Part shown: positions 44,869-53,605 of the stretch, one piece after another
How positions within the stretch are numbered: position 1 is the first letter of the stretch
How the letters are laid out: every line of letters starts with the position of its first letter
Assembly (NCBI RefSeq): GCF_021190915.1
Contig: NZ_JAIOAP010000025.1
Span: 26,340-90,339, forward strand
From: Cohnella silvisoli
GTDB lineage: Bacteria; Bacillota; Bacilli; Paenibacillales; Paenibacillaceae
Direction: 5' to 3'
Length of the DNA stretch: 64,000 nucleotides
Made by a program: the position numbers and the translations under genes
The notes under the pieces: generated by a model
Databases searched by the model: none
What the model was told of the DNA's origin: nothing
The model's input: the letters and a program-made list of their open reading frames with translations, nothing else

Positions 44869-46932
44869 GTGACGGAGAGTACAATTCGACCGCCGGCTGT
44901 CCCGCTTGTTACGGTTGATCCCTATTTCAGCGTATGGTCTTCCGCCGATCGCCTGACGGATGATTTCACCCGCCATTGGACGGGGCAAAGGCAAGCGATG
45001 ACGGGGTTGATTCGAATCGACGGGAGGACGTGGCGTTTTGCGGGGCGAGTAGAACCTAACGTCGAGAGATACTATACGGAGCCGCCAGCGATGGAGCAAA
45101 CGAATTTGACCGTAACTCCGCTAAGCAGCGTCTACTCCTTCGAAGCTTCCGGCGTGGCGCTTGAAGTTCGCTTTAGCACTCCTTTGCTATTGGACGATTT
45201 GGATGTGTTATCGAGACCCGCTTCCTATGTTTCGTTCGTGGTTCGTTCGACAGATGGGAGATCTCATGATGTAAAGATTTATTACGACGTAACGGGAGAA
45301 TGGTGCGTGGACCATCCGCGGCAAGCCGTCGTATGGGAACGGGGAGAGGCAGAAGGGCTGATCTGGCAGCGAATGAGCCATGAAAAGCAGTTATATTTAA
45401 ATAGGTCGGGAGATGATCTGCGGATCGATTGGGGTCATTTCTATCTGTGCGCGAAGAGATCGGAGCATGTCGCATCCTATTTCGGTACGGCAGAAATTCG
45501 TAAATCGTTCGCGAGGAACGGAGAAATCGCACCCGAGGAAGCGCTGGCAATGCCGTTAGAGGTCGCTGGGGGCAAACCCGTAATGGCAGTTGTGTTCGAA
45601 GTGGGAACGTTGGGCGCGGACTCGGTAAACAATTTAGCAGTGCTCGCCTATGACGACGTTTATGCCGTTGAATATTTCGGTGATAAACTGTTGGCTTATT
45701 GGAAAAGAAACGGCAAGAGCGCTGAAGAGATGATCGCAGACGCATTTTCGGAATATGAAACCCTGACGGAGCGCTGCGCGGAATTCGATCGGCAATTGTT
45801 AGCCGACGCAGTGGAATCGGGCGGTGTCAAATACGCGGATATTCTCGCGCTCTCCTACCGCCAAGCCATCGCCGCCCACAAACTCGTATCCGATACGAAC
45901 GGGGAGCTGCTGTTCTTATCCAAGGAATGTTACAGCAACGGCTGCATGGCAACCGTGGATGTCAGTTACCCTTCCATTCCTCTTTTCCTTCTGTACAATC
46001 CGGCTCTTGTGGAAGCGATGATGCGGCCGATCTTCAAGTATGCCGGAAGCGATGCTTGGCCCTTCGAGTTCGCCCCGCACGACATCGGCCAGTATCCGCT
46101 CGGCAATGGCCAGGTTTATAGCGATAACGCGAGGGAAGGTCAAATGCCCGTCGAAGAATGCGGCAATATGCTGATTATGGCCGCTGCCGTATGCTTGGCT
46201 GGAGACAAAGTAAAATTCTCTCAAGCAGATCTGGAGCTCCTGGAACAATGGGTTCGCTATTTGTTGGAATTCGGCCTGGATCCTGACAACCAATTGTGCA
46301 CGGATGATTTTGCGGGCCACTTGGAAAGAAACGCGAACTTGTCGGTAAAAGCCATTATGGGCGTAGCGAGCTATTCCATTCTTATGGCGAATATGGACAA
46401 TGTGGCGGAATCGTTGCGGTATCTGGACGCGGCAAAGGAAATGGCGAATCAATGGAAAATGATGGCCGACGATGGAGATCATACGAAGTTGGCATTCGGC
46501 CAAGACGGAACTTGGAGCTTGAAGTACAATCTCATTTGGGATTCGATATTCGGAACCGGGTTGTTCGGCGAAGAGACGTTGCGCAGGGAGGTGGCTTGGT
46601 ATTTAGATCGCCGGAATGAATACGGCACTCCGCTGGATAGCAGGGAAACCTATACGAAAGCCGATTGGCTTATCTGGTCGGCCGCACTGGCAACCGACCG
46701 CGACGATTTCTTGAAGTTGGTAGAGCCGCTATGGAAAATGTTGAACGATACGCCCGACCGCGTAGCGTTCTCCGATTGGACGGATACGATTACCGCTCGT
46801 CAACTCAATTTCCAACATCGCAGCGTAGTGGGCGGATTTTACATCAAGCTGCTTAAAGACAAGGGAATAGTGCGGAGTATGACTTCTAAAAGCCTCTTTG
46901 CGATCCCAAGATCGCACTTATCCCAAAAATGA
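44869..46932 (+). CDS. Glutaminase-A-like (DUF5127/DUF4965 type) protein
   Basis: About 687 residues from GTG 44869, which follows GGGAAAGGGTG; the frame extends upstream to an ATG at 44818 but that part would begin in the promoter. There is no signal peptide. The N-terminal beta-sandwich part (PAVPLVTVDPYFSVWSSADRLTDDFTRHWTGQ) and the C-terminal (alpha/alpha)6-like part (ATVDVSYPSIPLFLLYNPALVEAMMRPIF, APHDIGQYPLGNGQ, MPVEECGNMLIM, DDFAGHLERNANLSVKAIMG) are hallmarks of fungal/bacterial GtaA-like proteins. Family members are annotated as glutaminases, but their place in sugar loci suggests many act on glycans. Here it sits between an importer and an esterase, so a glycosidase-like role is plausible. 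Confidence 0.83.
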   Translation: MTESTIRPPAVPLVTVDPYFSVWSSADRLTDDFTRHWTGQRQAMTGLIRIDGRTWRFAGRVEPNVERYYTEPPAMEQTNLTVTPLSSVYSFEASGVALEVRFSTPLLLDDLDVLSRPASYVSFVVRSTDGRSHDVKIYYDVTGEWCVDHPRQAVVWERGEAEGLIWQRMSHEKQLYLNRSGDDLRIDWGHFYLCAKRSEHVASYFGTAEIRKSFARNGEIAPEEALAMPLEVAGGKPVMAVVFEVGTLGADSVNNLAVLAYDDVYAVEYFGDKLLAYWKRNGKSAEEMIADAFSEYETLTERCAEFDRQLLADAVESGGVKYADILALSYRQAIAAHKLVSDTNGELLFLSKECYSNGCMATVDVSYPSIPLFLLYNPALVEAMMRPIFKYAGSDAWPFEFAPHDIGQYPLGNGQVYSDNAREGQMPVEECGNMLIMAAAVCLAGDKVKFSQADLELLEQWVRYLLEFGLDPDNQLCTDDFAGHLERNANLSVKAIMGVASYSILMANMDNVAESLRYLDAAKEMANQWKMMADDGDHTKLAFGQDGTWSLKYNLIWDSIFGTGLFGEETLRREVAWYLDRRNEYGTPLDSRETYTKADWLIWSAALATDRDDFLKLVEPLWKMLNDTPDRVAFSDWTDTITARQLNFQHRSVVGGFYIKLLKDKGIVRSMTSKSLFAIPRSHLSQK

Positions 46933-46956
46933 ACATTAGGAAGGAAGATCTTTTCG

Positions 46957-48120
46957 ATGAGCATTGCTGATAAAGGCACAAGTAAAGAAAGCTGGATTGC
47001 AAGCTGGTATGCTAGTCCGGAGCCGATATGGGGCGAAGAATTTCTATTTCCAACGAAACTTCCTGCTAAGCTGAAAAACCAGACGATTCGTCAGGTTGCG
47101 CGTATTAGTGTTGGCGGCCGCCGGGTACGGGTTGTGCTGTCCAACGAATTTGGCTCGGTGCCGCTGGTGATCGGCGATGCGCATGTTGCCCTGACAGGAG
47201 TCGGCTCTAAGATTGTCCATGGATCGGACAGAAAACTCGAGTTCAGCGGGAAAAGCACTATTGTGGTTCCCATTGGAGCTGCGATTATGAGCGATCCGGT
47301 CGAACTTTACGTCGATTCGCTCCAAAGCATTAGCGTTAGTATTTTTTTGCCTGAAGAGACGGTGCCTACTACATTTCACTGGGACGCTCGGCAGACGGCT
47401 TTTATAGCGAATGGGAATCATGTATCAGACACAGACTTCAATACGAATGCTACCACTGATGTAAGCATGTACTTAAAAAGCATATTAGTCGATGCACCGA
47501 TGAATGCTGGAACCGTTGTGGCGATAGGAGACTCTATTACCGATGGAGCTCAAGCCACCGTCGATGCCAATACTCGTTGGCCGAACATCTTGGCTGATCG
47601 TCTAGTACAGCGCAACGTGTCTATTCTCAATGCAGGGATTTCGGGTGGGCGCTTACTCAGGAACGTAAAGGGAATTAATGCGTTGGCACGTTTCGACCGT
47701 GACGTATTGAACCAGCCGAATGTAAAGTCCGTGGTTGTGATTATTGGCACCAACGACATCGGTATGCCCGGCATGGCTTTCGCGCCTGCCGAAACCTTAC
47801 CTACGGTTGATGAACTTATTGCGGGTTACCGCCAGCTTATCGCACGTGCTCATGTCCGCAATGTCCGAATCATTGGCGGAACGCTGCCGCCTTTCGAACT
47901 TTACTACACTGAGGCCAAAGAAAAAATGCGCCAGCAGGTAAACGATTGGATTCGGAGCGGTGAGTTCGATGGAGTATTCGACCTCGATGCCTTGTCGAGA
48001 GATCCGTATCGCCCTACAAGGTTTTTGTCAGCGTTTGACTCAGGTGATCACATTCATCCGGGGGACCTGGGAAACAAGATGATCGCCGATGCGATCGACC
48101 TAGATTTAATCTTAAATTAA
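46957..48120 (+). CDS. SGNH/GDSL-family esterase with N-terminal beta domain
   Basis: A 387-residue protein without a convincing signal peptide. The N-terminal 180 residues look like a beta-sandwich. The catalytic SGNH domain starts at about 185 with IGDSITDG (Ser near 193), then NAGISGG, IGTNDIG (about 263-269) and SGDHIHPGDLG (about 362-372) carrying the Asp/His pair. It begins 24 bp after the glutaminase-like gene, so the two are co-transcribed. It likely deacylates glycan fragments of the same pathway. A terminator follows. Confidence 0.85.
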   Translation: MSIADKGTSKESWIASWYASPEPIWGEEFLFPTKLPAKLKNQTIRQVARISVGGRRVRVVLSNEFGSVPLVIGDAHVALTGVGSKIVHGSDRKLEFSGKSTIVVPIGAAIMSDPVELYVDSLQSISVSIFLPEETVPTTFHWDARQTAFIANGNHVSDTDFNTNATTDVSMYLKSILVDAPMNAGTVVAIGDSITDGAQATVDANTRWPNILADRLVQRNVSILNAGISGGRLLRNVKGINALARFDRDVLNQPNVKSVVVIIGTNDIGMPGMAFAPAETLPTVDELIAGYRQLIARAHVRNVRIIGGTLPPFELYYTEAKEKMRQQVNDWIRSGEFDGVFDLDALSRDPYRPTRFLSAFDSGDHIHPGDLGNKMIADAIDLDLILN

Positions 48121-48178
48121 GTTTGATATGGCGAATATGGATAAATTGGTAGAAGGGAGTAAGGAGATTTTGACCTTT

Positions 48179-48216
48179 AATGCCCCGTGCGGTTACCAGA
48201 CTGCATGGGGCATTTG
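48179..48216 (+). terminator. Rho-independent terminator of the third sugar locus
   Basis: AATGCCCCGTGC (48179-48190) pairs with GCATGGGGCATT (48203-48214), one wobble. The tail TTGCTGTTTCTTGG is moderately T-rich. Confidence 0.7.
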
Positions 48217-48238
48217 CTGTTTCTTGGTTTCCGTGTAA

Positions 48239-48326
48239 TTGACTTAAAGCATCCATTAGCTATAATATACATAAATTAATTAATTGACATAAAGTATTCA
48301 TTAGCTATAATAATATACATAAATAA
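48239..48326 (+). promoter_or_regulatory. Tandemly duplicated promoter/operator (45-bp unit, two copies)
   Basis: Copy 1: TTGACT (48239-48244), 16 bp, TATAAT (48261-48266). Copy 2: TTGACA (48284-48289), 16 bp, TATAAT (48306-48311). Both spacers read TAAAGYATYCATTAGC and both are followed by ATACATAAAT (48267 and 48314). The second copy has an extra ATA. The repeat carries both the promoter and the candidate operator, pointing to a recent duplication and probably autoregulation by the gene it serves. Confidence 0.75.
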
Positions 48327-48351
48327 ACTGTGCTATTAGGGGTAGTGGATC

Positions 48352-49590
48352 ATGAAAAAGGAACGTTTGCGATTACCTTTATATATTCAAATCCAAGAGT
48401 ATTTCAAGAAATTGATCTCTTCCGGCGAACTTGCGGAGGACCAGAAAATTCCTCCCGAAAATGAGCTTATCAGCAAATTCAATGTCAGCCGAATAACCGT
48501 AGCGAACGCTCTGACCCAACTTGCGCAAGATGGATGGATTTATCGTATTCCGGGCAGGGGGAGTTTTGTGAGCAAGGAGCTTTCGTTCCCGGAGGCGCTG
48601 CGAGAATCGGTAGATATACCCGCTGATCCGGTCGAAATTCCGTCTGATGGAGAAGACATCACTCGTCAAACGGGGGATCCGTCAAGAGTCGTTTCCCAAT
48701 CGTCTGGAAAACGGATGATTGCATTAATCATTCCGACGGTAGAAGATTTTTTCGCTCTTCGCCTTCTTCAAGGGATCAACAAAATTTTAAAGAATAGTAA
48801 CTACTACTTGGCGGTTATTCTCACGAACCACTCCAAGGAAATGGAGAAGGAAGCGATTATCCAATTGCTGCAGAAGGACGTTGCCGGTCTGATCATCTTT
48901 CCGATCGATGCCGAGACCTATAATGAAGAAATTCTGTCTCTTAAGATCAATAATTTCCCTTTCGTGCTGATCGACCGGTTTTTACCTGGCGTAGACACGC
49001 ACTTCGTTTCTTCGGACAATCGGCGTGGAGCCCAATTGGCTGTTTCTCATCTATGGGAGCTTGGACACCGAGAAATTGCCATATGCACGGATTCTCCCCT
49101 TAACACCGTCACGGTAGATGAGAGAATTGCCGGATATATGGATGCCCTAAAGCTACGTGAAGCAATGATCAATCCCGCTCTGATACTGACGGAATTTTCA
49201 GTCGACAACAAAGCGAGAGACGATAATCACGTGCTGCGTCGTTACATTAAAAACGGGTTGGCCACTGCATATATCACATTAAACGCGAAGTTGGCCTTAT
49301 ACATTGCGAGTATAGCCAAAAGCCTCGATCTCAACGTGCCAGGCGATCTATCAATCTTAACGTTCGATGATCCTTCATCGGGAATCGACGAACGAGGCAA
49401 GTTTACGCATATCGCGCAATCCGAGGAGGAAATTGGCAGTCGTGCGGCAACGATTCTTATTGACCTGCTGAATCAACCCGAGAATGCAAACGGCTACAAG
49501 AAAGTCATTCTCAAACCTGAGCTTGTTATTAGAGATTCTACTGGGGGGCTGGCAGCTTCGAAAACGACAAATATTACTAAAAATGAATGA
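48352..49590 (+). CDS. GntR-LacI hybrid transcriptional regulator
   Basis: A 412-residue protein: a GntR winged helix (about 1-75, PLYIQIQEYFKKL, PENELISKFNVSRITVANAL, GRGSF), a charged linker longer than in the first regulator (about 78-115), then a LacI-like effector domain (about 118-400) with FPFVLIDRFLPGV, HFVSSDNRRGAQLA and LSILTFDDPSSG. It is encoded downstream of the glutaminase/esterase genes and shares an AT-rich motif with their promoter. It also lies only 62 bp upstream of the NRPS cluster in the same direction, with no terminator between. The inducer is unknown. Confidence 0.9.
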   Translation: MKKERLRLPLYIQIQEYFKKLISSGELAEDQKIPPENELISKFNVSRITVANALTQLAQDGWIYRIPGRGSFVSKELSFPEALRESVDIPADPVEIPSDGEDITRQTGDPSRVVSQSSGKRMIALIIPTVEDFFALRLLQGINKILKNSNYYLAVILTNHSKEMEKEAIIQLLQKDVAGLIIFPIDAETYNEEILSLKINNFPFVLIDRFLPGVDTHFVSSDNRRGAQLAVSHLWELGHREIAICTDSPLNTVTVDERIAGYMDALKLREAMINPALILTEFSVDNKARDDNHVLRRYIKNGLATAYITLNAKLALYIASIAKSLDLNVPGDLSILTFDDPSSGIDERGKFTHIAQSEEEIGSRAATILIDLLNQPENANGYKKVILKPELVIRDSTGGLAASKTTNITKNE

Positions 49591-49652
49591 TATCGAATAA
49601 TGGCGAGAGAACGATGCGGCTTCATACAATTGAATAAGGAGCGGATGCATTC

Positions 49653-52600
49653 ATGTTGCCCCCCACGTTGGAGGAACGATCTTTCGGTAGACAAGCAGCT
49701 GCATTCTGGGAAAAAACGTTGGAAGGTTGGGACGATGAACCGCCCTTGCAACCCGACGGTTTCGGAGCGACGACTTGGAAGGAACGGATGGAATTTCGAA
49801 TATCGGAGAGAGTCATGAATGCAATGAATCGATACTGCAAGGATCGAGAGGATTTACGTACGATTTTTATATTTGCCGCCGCCGCTGCCGTTTTGCTCGC
49901 TTTTACTCGTTCAGAGCGGAAGTTGGCTATATCCATTCCTATCCATGCTAGGGAAGGTGATGTAACACAAAATAGTAGAAAACAATTCGTTCCGATCATG
50001 ATTGAAAAGTCGGAGGAAAGACTCAGCTTAAAGAAGCGACTTAATCAGCTGCTGGAACGGTTTCGCGAATCTCACCGTTATGCGGATTATTGGTTAAGTC
50101 ATTATGGTGGATCCAACGAACCGGAAGGATTAAAACGTTTCGTTTTTTATTCTGAATCTATTATTCAAGAGAGGGAATTTACATATCCGTTCGCGGGAGC
50201 GAACGAATCGGAGATTTGGTTTCAGATTGAGCATAGCTCCGATGAACAATGCACTCTTTCAATTGTTTATTCTGCAGGTTTATACAGTACTACGTTGATA
50301 AACTCATTGTCAGAGAGCATCATCGCCTTATTAGGACAGTTTGCCGAATGTCCCGATCGCGAGGAAACCGCATGTGAGCTTCGATCGAATCATGCTATTG
50401 ACAAACAACTGAAATGGAATCATACAGCGGCACCTTATGAGTGTCTTCAAACGGTGCACGAAGGCTTTGAGAGAAAAGCTGCACTTTACCCCGGGAAGCT
50501 TGCTGTCGTATGTGGTTCGGAGGCTTTGACTTACCTTGAATTAAGCGATAGGTCGAGCGGGATGGCAAGCCGTTTAATAGGCGAAGGACTTAAGCCGGGG
50601 GATCGGATCGCCGTCATGCTGGACCGTTCGAAGGAATGGGTCGTCTCATTTCTTGCCGTACTCAAGGCCGGGGCGGTGTATATCCCGATAGATCCCGCTT
50701 ATCCGTCGCAGCGGATTGAATACATGCTTGCGGATAGTCAAGCGACTGCGCTTATCGTCTCAGAACAGGGGGGAAAATTGCCTTTGTTCGAGGGGCTAGT
50801 TATTTCTACAAACCATTTATCGTATGGCGACGTAGAAAGCGCTGTCACTGCACTTCCAGTCGTGAAGTCGGAGGATTTGGCTTATGTGCTGTATACGTCA
50901 GGATCAACGGGAGACCCCAAAGGTGTCATGATCGAACATCGGGGAGTCAGCAATCTGCAGAGTTATTTCGAAGGCGCGCTTGGCATCGGAACGGAAGATC
51001 GGATATTGCAGTTCGCGAGCGCTTCGTTCGATGCTTCCGTCTGGGAGATGGCTATGGCGTTATTGACCGGAGCCCGATTAATTATCGCAATACCCGAAGT
51101 TATAGGCGACTTGGAACGTTTCCAACGCCTCATTAGGGACCAATCGGTGACCGTTGCGACTTTGCCGCCAACGTATGCCGACCAACTGCATCCTGAACGT
51201 CTTCCTTCCCTCAGGCTCCTCATTACTGCGGGTTCCGATTCCAATCGAGAGCTATTCCTGAAGTGGAGCGAACGAGTTAACTACGTTAACGCCTACGGTC
51301 CAACCGAAACGACCGTTTGCGCAACGGCATGGAATGCATGGGAAGAGCAGCTGATGTCATCAGCACTCATCCCAATCGGGAAACCGTTGCCAAATACAAG
51401 GGTATGGATCGTGAATGATGAATTGCAGCCTCTGCCGGAAGGCGTACCTGGAGAGCTCGTCGTCGCGGGAACGGGTTTGGCGCGCGGATACTGGAGAAGA
51501 CAGCCTTTAACGGAACAGAAGTTTACGCGATTACCCTTAGATGGAACCCTTATTTATCGAACGGGGGACTTGGCGAAATGGGGGGACGATGGAAACCTGA
51601 TTTTCTTGGGGAGAATCGACAATCAGGTCAAGATCCGCGGCTACCGGATAGAGACGGAAGAGGTAAGGCATACCCTAATGAAACATCCCGGCGTAAGAGA
51701 CGCAGTCGTTACGGTTAAGCCGGATGCGGTGGGGGAAGCTGCGCTCATTGCCTATTATGTTGCCAAACCCGATATTTCGATAGAATCTTCGTCGTTGAGG
51801 AAAACGGTATCAGAATGTTTGCCGGCTTACATGGTCCCGACTTATTGGGTCGAGCTTCCTTCTATACCCTTAACTTCCAATGGGAAGCCCGATCTGAAAG
51901 CGCTGCCAGACGCATCCGAATGGCTTGTAAGCAAGAGTGTGCTCGATACAGACAAGCCGAGAAGCGAGACGGAGAAGCGGTTAGCCGTTATCTGGCATTC
52001 AGTAATTGGCGTGGAAGTTCTCGACAGAAACGACGATTTCTTTAAGCTCGGCGGTCATTCGATGAAAGCAGCTAAGATGACGGTATCGATTCATCGGGAG
52101 TTCGGGGTAAACATGGCACTCGAGCAAATGTTCCGCCATGCGACATTAGCCGAAATGTCGACCTGGATCGATGAATGCGGCAATGAGGGCTCGATATCCG
52201 GCATATTGCCGGCACCGAAGCTTCCGGGATATCGGTTGTCGCCCTCGCAGCGAAGGGTATTCACGATCGAAAGCTCCCGCCCCGGGACGATCCTATACGT
52301 ATTACCCTTTGCCTTCTGGATCGAACCGGCTCCAGACCCAGACAAATTGGAGGCTGCTTTTGTCCGTCTTATAGAACGACATGAACCCTTGCGTACTTCA
52401 TTCGGGTGGGATGGCGGCAAGCCGATACAGATTATCCATGATTCATTTTCCTTTTATTTGGAGCGAAGCATGGATAGCCCAGACCGATTAGAGGAATTAA
52501 TGCACCAAGTTATTCAGCCTTTCGAACTAGATAAGCCTCCCTTAATAAGAGCACATTTGACGGAATTTACGGATGGTAAATCGCTGCTTCTGCTGCATCT

Positions 52601-53540
52601 TCATCATATTATCGCAGACGGGCTTTCCCTCGGCATCCTCATGAACGATCTATTAGCGATTCTTGAGGGGGAAGAGCTTCCGCCTTTAACTTTGCAATAC
52701 AAAGATTATTGCGAATGGATCAACGACCGCACAATTTCCGCCGAGCACGAAGCTTTCTGGGAAAGAAGGTTCAACGATTACTCTTCAACACCAGACCTGC
52801 CGATAGACGTACCAAGACCGACTAATCGTCGATCTGAAGGCGATACGTTATCCATTCAATGGGATAAGACATTAGCCGAATCAATACGCGAGCTTGCTAA
52901 TCGGTGCGGTGCAACCGTTCATATGACGATGTTGGCGGCTTATTACGTACTTCTCTCTAAAGTAACGGGTTCTGAAGAGGGAGTCATCGGATCACTGCAT
53001 GCCGGAAGGGAGCATCCCGAAGCCATGGCTATGGTAGGGATGTTCGTACATACGCTGGCTCATCGCAACCGGGTGAACGGCGAACTGACTTTCCTGGCAT
53101 TCGTCGAGGAGGTTAAGAGCCGAGTGCTGGAAGATTACGAGCACTCCGAATATCCATTCGAGCTGCTCGTCCGCAAGCTGAAACCGCAACGCAATATGAC
53201 CCGCAATCCGTTGTTCGATACAATGTTCGTGCTTCAAAATCTAGATGCCCCACCCGTCCAGACGGGACATTTAAAGTGGACACCGCTCGTATTGCAAGAG
53301 AAGTGGTCGCGCTTCGATCTTGTGTTCCAAGCTTGGGAAAACTCGGATGGAATGCTGTTGTGGGTCACGTATTCCCACTTCTTGTTTAACAGGAGCACCG
53401 TTCAGAAAATAGCGGAGGATTTCCGCAAGCTGCTCGTTTTGTTGGCCGAGGTGCCAGAGCGAAGGATTGCAGACGTGACATTGGCTGTCGAATACCGATC
53501 GTTGAAGGCGCCCAATCTATCGTTCGATTTCCAATTTTAG
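49653..53540 (+). CDS. Nonribosomal peptide synthetase: half-C, A (Phe-type), T, C
   Basis: A 1295-residue protein. Residues 1 to about 250 correspond only to the C-terminal lobe of a condensation domain, starting at the AAFWEKTLEG segment and lacking HHxxxDG. The A domain (about 268-765) has YVLYTSGSTGDPKG, FDASVWE, NAYGPTETTVCA, YRTGDLAKW and NGK. Its specificity residues read D-A-W-T-I-A-A-V-C-K, which is the classic phenylalanine pattern (GrsA/TycA group). A carrier domain with LGGHSMKA (Ser near 804) and a complete condensation domain (about 855-1290) with HHIIADG follow. It should load Phe and, through the terminal C domain, join it to an amino acid held by another protein, most simply the next one. 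No epimerase and no thioesterase are present. ATG 49653 follows AAGGAG. Confidence 0.92.
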   Translation: MLPPTLEERSFGRQAAAFWEKTLEGWDDEPPLQPDGFGATTWKERMEFRISERVMNAMNRYCKDREDLRTIFIFAAAAAVLLAFTRSERKLAISIPIHAREGDVTQNSRKQFVPIMIEKSEERLSLKKRLNQLLERFRESHRYADYWLSHYGGSNEPEGLKRFVFYSESIIQEREFTYPFAGANESEIWFQIEHSSDEQCTLSIVYSAGLYSTTLINSLSESIIALLGQFAECPDREETACELRSNHAIDKQLKWNHTAAPYECLQTVHEGFERKAALYPGKLAVVCGSEALTYLELSDRSSGMASRLIGEGLKPGDRIAVMLDRSKEWVVSFLAVLKAGAVYIPIDPAYPSQRIEYMLADSQATALIVSEQGGKLPLFEGLVISTNHLSYGDVESAVTALPVVKSEDLAYVLYTSGSTGDPKGVMIEHRGVSNLQSYFEGALGIGTEDRILQFASASFDASVWEMAMALLTGARLIIAIPEVIGDLERFQRLIRDQSVTVATLPPTYADQLHPERLPSLRLLITAGSDSNRELFLKWSERVNYVNAYGPTETTVCATAWNAWEEQLMSSALIPIGKPLPNTRVWIVNDELQPLPEGVPGELVVAGTGLARGYWRRQPLTEQKFTRLPLDGTLIYRTGDLAKWGDDGNLIFLGRIDNQVKIRGYRIETEEVRHTLMKHPGVRDAVVTVKPDAVGEAALIAYYVAKPDISIESSSLRKTVSECLPAYMVPTYWVELPSIPLTSNGKPDLKALPDASEWLVSKSVLDTDKPRSETEKRLAVIWHSVIGVEVLDRNDDFFKLGGHSMKAAKMTVSIHREFGVNMALEQMFRHATLAEMSTWIDECGNEGSISGILPAPKLPGYRLSPSQRRVFTIESSRPGTILYVLPFAFWIEPAPDPDKLEAAFVRLIERHEPLRTSFGWDGGKPIQIIHDSFSFYLERSMDSPDRLEELMHQVIQPFELDKPPLIRAHLTEFTDGKSLLLLHLHHIIADGLSLGILMNDLLAILEGEELPPLTLQYKDYCEWINDRTISAEHEAFWERRFNDYSSTPDLPIDVPRPTNRRSEGDTLSIQWDKTLAESIRELANRCGATVHMTMLAAYYVLLSKVTGSEEGVIGSLHAGREHPEAMAMVGMFVHTLAHRNRVNGELTFLAFVEEVKSRVLEDYEHSEYPFELLVRKLKPQRNMTRNPLFDTMFVLQNLDAPPVQTGHLKWTPLVLQEKWSRFDLVFQAWENSDGMLLWVTYSHFLFNRSTVQKIAEDFRKLLVLLAEVPERRIADVTLAVEYRSLKAPNLSFDFQF

Positions 53541-53605
53541 CCAGGAATCCGACCAAAGCAAGTCGATTGCAACGACAATTGAATCCTAAACGAGGAGGAA
53601 TAATA

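Noticed and set aside
49653..50400. Complete starter condensation domain at the N-terminus of the first NRPS
   Set aside because: Only the C-terminal lobe is present; HHxxxDG is absent and no upstream in-frame sequence supplies it.
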